From assembly GCA_017163975.1 (NCBI GenBank), contig JAFFSR010000220.1, positions 12,914,001-12,978,000 of the forward strand: DNA of 64,000 nucleotides, given 5' to 3'. The notes under the pieces were generated by a model. It had not been told where the DNA came from and did not search any database. It was given only the letters and a program-made list of their open reading frames with translations. The position numbers and the translations under genes are program-made. Positions 57,137 to 64,000 of the stretch are shown here, one piece after another; within the stretch, counting starts at the first letter, position 1, and every line of letters begins with the position of its first letter. This stretch comes from Anastatus disparis. Lineage: Eukaryota > Arthropoda > Insecta > Hymenoptera > Eupelmidae.

Positions 57137-59543
57137 TTATTAACTCGATTAAAAGAAAAATTAAATATGAAATTGAATTTGATTTTCAGAATTACTATAT
57201 ACAATTAACAATATTAATTTTGATTTTTTACTCATTTATTTATTATATTTTTAAATTAATTATTTTTTACTTTAATACGATAAAGATTATTCTATTTTAA
57301 TATCTTCTTTCCTTCTAATTTCATAATCCAAAAATCAAAATTTTATATAATTAAACCAATTTCTTCGTAAAGCATTGAATGATTATAAATACCAAAGGAA
57401 GTAAGGTTTCACAATAAAAACTTATTGTTTCGAATTTGTTTGTATTTTCTTTTTTATTGATATGTCACAACAATCAGCATGCAAAGGTTACAATAATTCA
57501 CGAATTACACAACGAGGTAATTACAACACTCTGCTGGCTGAGCGCACGATTTTCAAATTTGTTATCATCGAAAAGAAAAAAAATTAATCAAAATAAAAAA
57601 AAACTTTGAATTTTTTTCTATTCAAATGATTATGTATATTTTATTTGATTTCGATACTTCGATCGATAAATCTTAACAATATTTGAAAATCATGTACTTA
57701 AATTATCTATTCACGGTTAGTCGCGGTTTCTCGGGACTTTTACAACAGTCGATCACAGCTCGATTATGTTTTTTTTTTTTTTTCAATTCTTTTGTTTTTT
57801 TATTTTTTCGATAATTTCCGCTTTGCGCGTTCTGTATTATTTACAAAAAGAAAAGAAAAAAACGCAATAGATATACAACAACGGAAAGGAAAATATACAT
57901 TATATCGCGTGTCACGTTCTACAATCTTTATTTATACAACATCGCAATTCGTTAATTTTTTTTAATAATAATGTCACATTTGTTATATATTCTTATCTGC
58001 TGTAATCTGATTGACTATCATATTATATATATATAACTTCGATTTGAAGTTTATTTGATCGCCGTTTTCATTTTTTTTTGTTTATAATAATATTTACAAA
58101 TTATTGTTGGATATTTCTAATAAAAATTTTACTACGGTATAGCGATAGCTTTGTTTTTTCATATAATTAAAAATAAAATTATTCATCACGTAAGTAAAAC
58201 ATATTTTCAATTTTTCCTCAACTTTATCTTTGTATTTTTAAAAAACTAACTTACACAAGATTCAAATTTCATTTGTAGAAAAATGCATAATAGTTTCTAA
58301 AAAAGTATCTACATATCGTATTTCGGTATATTAACCTTTTTTTTTATAATACGTCAATTAACAAAAAAATGCAACATTAAAAACATTTTTTTTGTTCATG
58401 TTTCATCTATTTATTGTTTTCACATCCTGTGTGCCTATAGACAACAAACCATTTCGCAATATTATTCGTATACATTTTCTGAATTATTTTTTCTTCTTTT
58501 TTTTCAAAAAACATCGAGTATATATATTATATATGCACTTTGACATCGTAACAATTGAATGCCTCGAAGGAAGAATTATGTTTTTCCGTTTGAAAAAAAA
58601 ATGAAATAGATAAATTTTGCAAGACGAGAATATATCGGATATCTAATAATAGTTATTATCAGATACATAAAAACTTTTGTATTTCATACTCTTTTTTTTC
58701 TTATTGACTTTATTATTTTAAGAAAAAATGTTTCGCCATAAAATGGAAGTTAGTTTTCATAAAAAAATCAACGTTCAACAGTCCACTTTAACTGAACTTG
58801 GTTCAATTAAAAGTGGATGATTTATTTTTGCATAGAAAATCAGCGATAACATTTGCTAATAATTGGCAACACTACTTACAACGATCAATGTAACCCATGT
58901 CTTCTCATTGACGAAGATCTTTTAACATTTATCAAGAGTCTTATGCTCGTTACAATGGATAAGGGATACAAAAATATATTTACACCGTGATAGACGAAGT
59001 CTCAAATTTTACAAATTAACAAAACGAGACTTTTCATTTATTATCATTATCATTTTGTTTTTTTTTTTGTATTCCACAAGTGAAAAGTTATTGAAAAAAG
59101 TATAAAGTACAGCGAGTAATCGTCAAGAAGTAACAAGATTTATCTTTCTTTTTTTTATATCGGTTGCTAAGAAAAGGCATTCTCGATAGTTTATTAGAGT
59201 AAGAAACATAATGGCCTGAAATAGGCCACTGTAAAGGTTGTATTTATTTTTTCATCTTTTCCTTCCTTATTTTCTTTTTTCTTCATTCTATCTACAATAA
59301 TTAGTTCACGGCGATAATCGCCATTTTATGTATATAGATATACACTTCACGAACTCGTTTGACTGACATCACTTGTAATATAATTGATGCATTTTTAAAG
59401 TGATTGTCTCAATATAAAACGCAATTCGAAAAGTTATACTTCAGTACGTTGTCGATAAAGCTAGAAGAATTTTTTTTTTATTGTTTTAATCAATACTGTT
59501 GTGAAAATTGTGTTTTTTATTCTTTTGTTCCTTTTTATTTCTT

Positions 59544-59705
59544 CCCTGGTGGGAAATTGACCATATTTTGGGCAGAATCTCTGATCAACGAAAATTAAAA
59601 TGAAACCTAGTAATTCTTGGAACAAAAAAATTTTTAGATAAGTGTCATTTTAACTTGACATTGACTAGAAACCCTGACGAAAATATGGTCAATTTTTTAT
59701 CAGGG
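59544..59705. mobile_element. 162-bp inverted-repeat element
   Basis: The left end, CCCTGGTGGGAAATTGACCA, and the right end, which reads TGGTCAATTTTTTATCAGGG, are inverted repeats of about 30 bases. The CCCTGGT start is like the 117-bp elements at 8379 and 13429, so it may be a distant member of the same group. Confidence 0.6.
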
Positions 59706-61095
59706 TTTCATCGTTCAAAGATGAAGAAGAGAACAAAAAAATTAAAAACACAAATCATAGATGTAACAGATGGAGAGGAAAGATTTTTCTTCTATATATA
59801 TTCACATCTTATCAGTTATATATGTTTCTTAAAAATGTTTATTTATAATAGTTATTTTAAGTTCTAAATATTGCATGAAATCTTTTTCTTTAATTTTATG
59901 CATTATTATAATACTTAACTAGCGGTAGGTATTTATTTAATGCACATTGGAACAATATTAACTTCATTTTTTTTTCAGAACTAGCTTTAACAATTGGCGA
60001 TTATTTAATGGATCTTGGAAATTTTTTAACGTGCTTTTTTTTATTCACATATTTATAAGCTCATCCCATTGCTTGAGGTTTATAAAAAACGTATTCAATA
60101 TTTTTTTTTTCTTAAAAATTTTAAAAAGATAAATGTACATATTTTTTTTTTTTAATTTAATCGTTTAAAAAGATTCGTGCCTTAAATTTTTTCTTTTAAT
60201 TCTAAATTTTTTTATTTGATTTAACGTTGTTCAATTGGATAAAAATTAAAAGATAATCAAATCATAATTAAAACTTTTAGTTTTTACGTTGTTGGTTTAC
60301 ATGGGAATTCTAGTTTTTAAATTAACATATATTTATATATTGATATGATGAATGCTCGAGAAATAATATGGTTGAATAATTAAAACAAATTTCAATATAT
60401 CTCAGATATTTGGGCAGCAAAAGTTTTATTCAATTTTTCCAACCAAAAAAATATAAATAAAGCTCACACAGAAGTTTAACTTTTGGTAAAAAACTAAATG
60501 AAATTCGAGTAATCCAAATATATAGGAGGATATGTTGAAATTTATATTAATAAACAATTGAATATATAAAAAATTTCCATAAAAACCATTCAAAAAATTA
60601 ATGTCACTGAAATTGTCTTTTACATGCTTTTCTTTAACTTTCTGTGTATCGTTTTTTTCTTATGGTATTCTGCAATATTTTTTTAATATACATTTGGATG
60701 GTGTATGACAAAAAAACTTTTACTCGATAGCTTAAGTTAGATGGCAATACAATATTCCGTTGTCAAACAATTGTCATTTCCTATTTTTATAGAGAAGATT
60801 TAGAGAACGAGAGGATTAAAAAAGAAAAAATAATGAAAATGTTTATGGGGGAATTTACAAGTCATTTCCTTAAAATAAGGGGACGACCTATAAAATCTCC
60901 ATTTTAAGGGGAAATTTTAAAGGAGATGAATAAATAAACAATTCATAAAAATACTTTTTTTACTTTTACAAATTGTCAAAAATTATGATTTGCATACATC
61001 TGATTTTTCAGAACGAACTGTTTTTTTATTTCTTTTATAAATTGTTCTTTAAATTCATATTGACAACGTCTCATAGTTAATGTTTTTTTTATTCT

Positions 61096-61285
61096 ACTTT
61101 AACGTCGCTATATTTATGCTATTTTGTAATGCCAATTAGCGACGGAGCTCGTAAAAGTGTTTGTGAACAAAGCACTTGTAACGTACAGTGGTGCTTGCAT
61201 CAATCGGCTGACGAGAGCGGGATTCGAACTCAGAACCCCGAGATTACGAATCCAACGCTCTACCGACTGAGCCACTTACCAGCTC
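61096..61285 (-). mobile_element. tRNA-derived SINE, copy 8
   Basis: On the + strand: TTTAACGTCGCTATATTTAT, GCCAATTAGCGACGGAGCTC, CGGGATTCGAACTCAG (B box) and CTACCGACTGAGCCACTTAC (A box). It shares the GAGCTCGT and CAGCTC-type ends with copy 7, suggesting a subfamily. Confidence 0.9.
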
Positions 61286-62053
61286 TTTTTTGAAGTTTTA
61301 GATTACGTATTTTGTCACAGTCCCCTAATTAAAAAGTTTCATTCAGCATGATTGAAAAATTATTTTTCAGTTTGTTTTCATTACTTGTAATTATTTATTC
61401 AAGTAAATAATTTTAGTAATATACATTTTTGTTTACTACAAGAAACGAAAAATCAAATAAAAAAAATTTTAGTTGATCAAAAATTTAAGGTAGATCTGTA
61501 CTTTTTGATATAAATAAAATTTATATTTGCTATTTAAAAAATTAAAGGATAGCTCTTGTTTTCTTTTATTTTTTGGACGTTTATATATGGACTGTAAAAT
61601 TACAAATGCACTTATAATAATCTAACAATTTCAAATTCAGAATTCATAGAAAATTCTTAATTTAAGGTAATCGTTTATTAAAAAAACTACATATTTCGTG
61701 AATATCCCATTATATTTTTGAAAATTTTGTTAAAAAATTTCGTAACGAAGAATTTTTAATTATCTATTTCTGAATTTCACCTAATATTTTAACTAATTAA
61801 AAGACAATATTTAACCAGATATCAAATATTAAAGTAAAATCATAATTTGCATATTAGAAAAATCGTATATGTATAGATTTATAAAATGAATAAATTAGCA
61901 TTTTCAGAAATCAAATGAAAATCAACTGAATACGTATCTAAGAAAACTAAATTTTTCATCTATTTATAAATAAAAAAAACTACTATTTATATTACCAGTA
62001 GCAATTACTAAAAATAACAATTTCACCCTTCCCTCAAACCTTTATGCGGAATT

Positions 62054-62491
62054 TTAATCCTCGCCAATGTCCACAGTAGTATCGTCACACTTAACACTAT
62101 TGTCCTTAATAGTCGTCTCTTCGCTTTCTTCCTTAATCTCATCGAAATTTTCACTGGTATCCTCCCTCTCAATATCTACACGAGTTTCATATACTATGTT
62201 CTCAGAGCTCAAAGTCTCTTGTTTAGCGAGTTCTATACGCTCGTTTTGATAATCAACGTCCACGTCGTTGTCCGGCAAATTTTCAAGCTCTGGCTCTTCG
62301 AGCAACGTGTCAGCATCGGCTGGACCATCGGATAGTACACCGGATGTTAAGGCTATATCGTCGTAATCGTGCGCCCTACTCTCGTCGGAATTTTCGCAAC
62401 GACTCTCTTCTGTGTCCAGTGACGTTGCCGTCGTTGCCGTGAAATATTTTAACTCGTAGTCACCCTCTATTCCTCGATTTTCGACCAGCAC
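62054..62491 (-). CDS. Last coding exon of an unrecognised gene (acidic tail)
   Basis: I do not recognise this protein. The exon starts after the acceptor TTATTAAAG, in phase 0 with the donor at 63690, and runs 145 codons to TAA at 62054. It begins VLVENRGIEGDYELKYFTAT and becomes strongly acidic: segments such as LLEEPELENLPDNDVDVDY and FDEIKEESEETTIKD, ending DDTTVDIGED. There are no membrane segments or Cys patterns. The coding signal is strong (GC-richer, many CG codons, no stops), so the exon itself is secure. The open frame running back to 62521 is intronic read-through. It is probably the disordered C-terminus of a larger protein. Confidence 0.8.
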   Translation of the reverse strand: MLVENRGIEGDYELKYFTATTATSLDTEESRCENSDESRAHDYDDIALTSGVLSDGPADADTLLEEPELENLPDNDVDVDYQNERIELAKQETLSSENIVYETRVDIEREDTSENFDEIKEESEETTIKDNSVKCDDTTVDIGED

Positions 62492-63690
62492 CTTTAATAA
62501 GGTTGAAACAAAAACATACATTACTGTAAGTCCTATCGATGATTGTTTTTAAAATTTCTTTTTTATTATAGAGTTGAAATTTTATCAAATTTAAATTAAA
62601 AAAATTTTTTTGATAATAAATATTGATTTAACTTTGTTTTCAAAATTCACATGTTCCAATTTAAAAAAAAATTTTATAGTATTAATTTAACTTTGTTTTC
62701 GAAATCCGCATGTTTCAATCGTTAAAAAAAATGTTATAGTTTTAAAAACAAATTTAAAAAAAAAAAAATTTTTTTTTTCAACTTTGTTTACCGCAACTTC
62801 CGAAAATTGATGAAGTTTTACCGCTCGAATTCTTATCAAAAGAATAGCTTGACGTCATAAAAAGAACTTTCATCTTTTCCTATACAAAAGTGGCATTAGT
62901 GCTATAAATAAACCCCCCCGGTACAAAGAATAAAATTTTTCTTTCATATAATCGAGGGGATTTAATATACCAAATGAAAAATGATAAGATACCTCACTTT
63001 GTGATATTTTCTATTACTTACATTTCGCCTCGAATCAATGTAAAAATAAATTGAAAAAAAAACTTTAAATCTCATTTTTCTATTTTGAAAATTTTATTCC
63101 ATCACTTTGTAAAACTCATTTCAATTTCTCGATAGTTTTCATATTTTTTTTTTTATTTCCTTTGTAAAAGAAAAGGAAAAAAAAAATCAAATGTTAAACG
63201 ATGAAAAATTTTCCGATAACCGTAACATTGATTTAACCCCAAGTCAAACGTTACAATTCCAAATCCACTGAAACGCTACTCAGAAAACAAATCGTGACTT
63301 TTATTACCATTGAAATATGAACGAAAAAGAAAAAAAATGTAGCAATTAAAATAATCAAGGTCTTTTTCTTATTAATTTATGAGTATCCAAGTGGTACTTA
63401 TTCATTCGTATAAAAGTGTATTATTAATGCAGTTTGAAGATTGAAAAAGCAAGTACATCCTCAATAATCCTTTATTTATTTCCATTTCAACGTGCTACTC
63501 GAGCATTTTATTATCTCTCGTTTCATCTTTCTCTTTCTACATACACAAATCTCCGTATCTTTTAATGTTCTGACATTCCAAAGTGCTTAATTAATAAATC
63601 ATAACATTTTTTTTCATCTTAACATCTCGTCTTCATCTTTTTATCATATTTGTACATTTATACAAAAAATAAATCAATAAAATTCTCTAC
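62492..63690 (-). other. Intron of the unrecognised gene
   Basis: 1.2 kb, GT-AG, phase 0. It contains a tandem duplication at 62625-62744 and long A or T runs. Confidence 0.75.
62625..62744. repeat. Two-unit 60-bp tandem repeat
   Basis: Units 62625-62684 and 62685-62744 both start ATTTAACTTTGTTTTC and contain CATGTTYCAATY. A partial third unit (CAACTTTGTTTACCGC) follows near 62780. Confidence 0.75.
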
Positions 63691-63898
63691 CTGCGTATTA
63701 AGCGAGTAACGACTGGCTTGTGGGTCGCCCTTGTGTTTATCAAACGAACGTCTTCGATCGTCCGAACGTGAGTGATATAATTTCGGATGGCGTGGTTTAC
63801 GCTGAAGATTTTCTCCGCTGCTCGCTCTCGCTCTTCCCTCGAGATCATCCGCTAAATATTTGGCACAGTCAGTGGTGAAACGTTCGATCGAGTATTTT
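63691..63898 (-). CDS. Penultimate coding exon of the unrecognised gene
   Basis: 208 bases between acceptor CTTTTCTGCACAG and donor GTAGAG. It encodes KYSIERFTTDCAKYLADDLE, then a basic, Ser/Arg-rich stretch (PKLYHSRSDDRRRSFDKHKG) and SRYSLNTQ. RRRSF is a possible basophilic kinase site. The frame continues in phase 0 into the exon at 62491. The gene must start beyond the right edge. No family assigned. Confidence 0.8.
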
Positions 63899-64000
63899 CT
63901 GTGCAGAAAAGAAAAAAAAACAAAAAAAAAAAGGATGTTATCCAAGAAAATATATATGGAAAAGTGAAAAGTTTTTACGATTGGTGCATTAAAGTTTTTG

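Larger units (their letters stand above)
56801..62053. other. Intergenic region between Sans and the next gene
   Basis: AT-rich with many T runs. It carries two SINE copies (56949, 61096) and one inverted-repeat element (59544-59705). No convincing gene. The open frames at 58392, 59404 and 59655 are low-complexity or lie in the inverted-repeat element. Confidence 0.6.

Noticed and set aside
59655..59867. 70-codon + strand frame
   Set aside because: Its first part is the right arm of an inverted-repeat element and the rest is low-complexity.
62067..62249. 60-codon + strand frame rich in S, L and V
   Set aside because: It is the antisense shadow of the acidic exon at 62054-62491.
1..64000. 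CRISPR array, operon or other bacterial system
   Set aside because: Spliced exons, insect receptors, LTR element and SINEs show eukaryotic DNA. No regularly spaced repeats with unique spacers are present.

Overview
The window is AT-rich insect nuclear DNA. Three things show this: insect-type ionotropic receptors, a spliced gene for the Usher-complex scaffold Sans, and a Ty1/copia retrotransposon. The order of insect cannot be proved from the sequence. A hymenopteran, possibly a parasitoid wasp, is my guess from base composition and repeat style only.

Layout. (1) 1-6499 is most of a Ty1/copia LTR retrotransposon on the + strand: leader, gag, protease, integrase, reverse transcriptase, RNase H, polypurine tract and 3' LTR. 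Its 5' LTR lies left of the window. It has inserted into an ionotropic receptor (IR) gene. (2) 6500-26057 is a + strand tandem array of intronless, divergent IR genes. Two genes have close to 650 codons (18475-20424, 21769-23715) and one has 673 (9072-11093). One copy has lost its 5' end to the copia insertion. At least five more are pseudogenes or tail fragments (11384, 12480, 14027, 16937, 20938, 25002). Short DNA elements with terminal inverted repeats sit in the array, including one nested inside another within a pseudogene. The two best copies come from a 3,294-bp tandem duplication and share a 341-bp identical pore block. (3) 26940-56092, minus strand, is Sans: four coding exons that I join by splice sites and phase into 237 codons, with introns of 12.7, 11.2 and 4.6 kb. 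Its C-terminal (SAM) part is not in the window, so the IR array and the copia element probably lie in a later Sans intron. (4) 56093-62053 is intergenic and includes the Sans 5' leader and promoter area. (5) 62054-63898, minus strand, holds the last two exons of a further gene that I do not recognise, ending in a very acidic tail.

From 30 kb to 61 kb the introns and intergenic DNA carry eight copies of one tRNA-derived SINE family. One of them is split by a 309-bp TA-flanked inverted-repeat element. No copy of this SINE was seen in the IR array.

How the parts relate: the IRs would be ligand-gated or modulatory membrane receptors of chemosensory cells, and Sans is a cytoplasmic scaffold of microvillar or stereociliary membranes. 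Nothing in the sequence shows that they act together. They share a locus, on opposite strands, most likely because the array grew inside a Sans intron.
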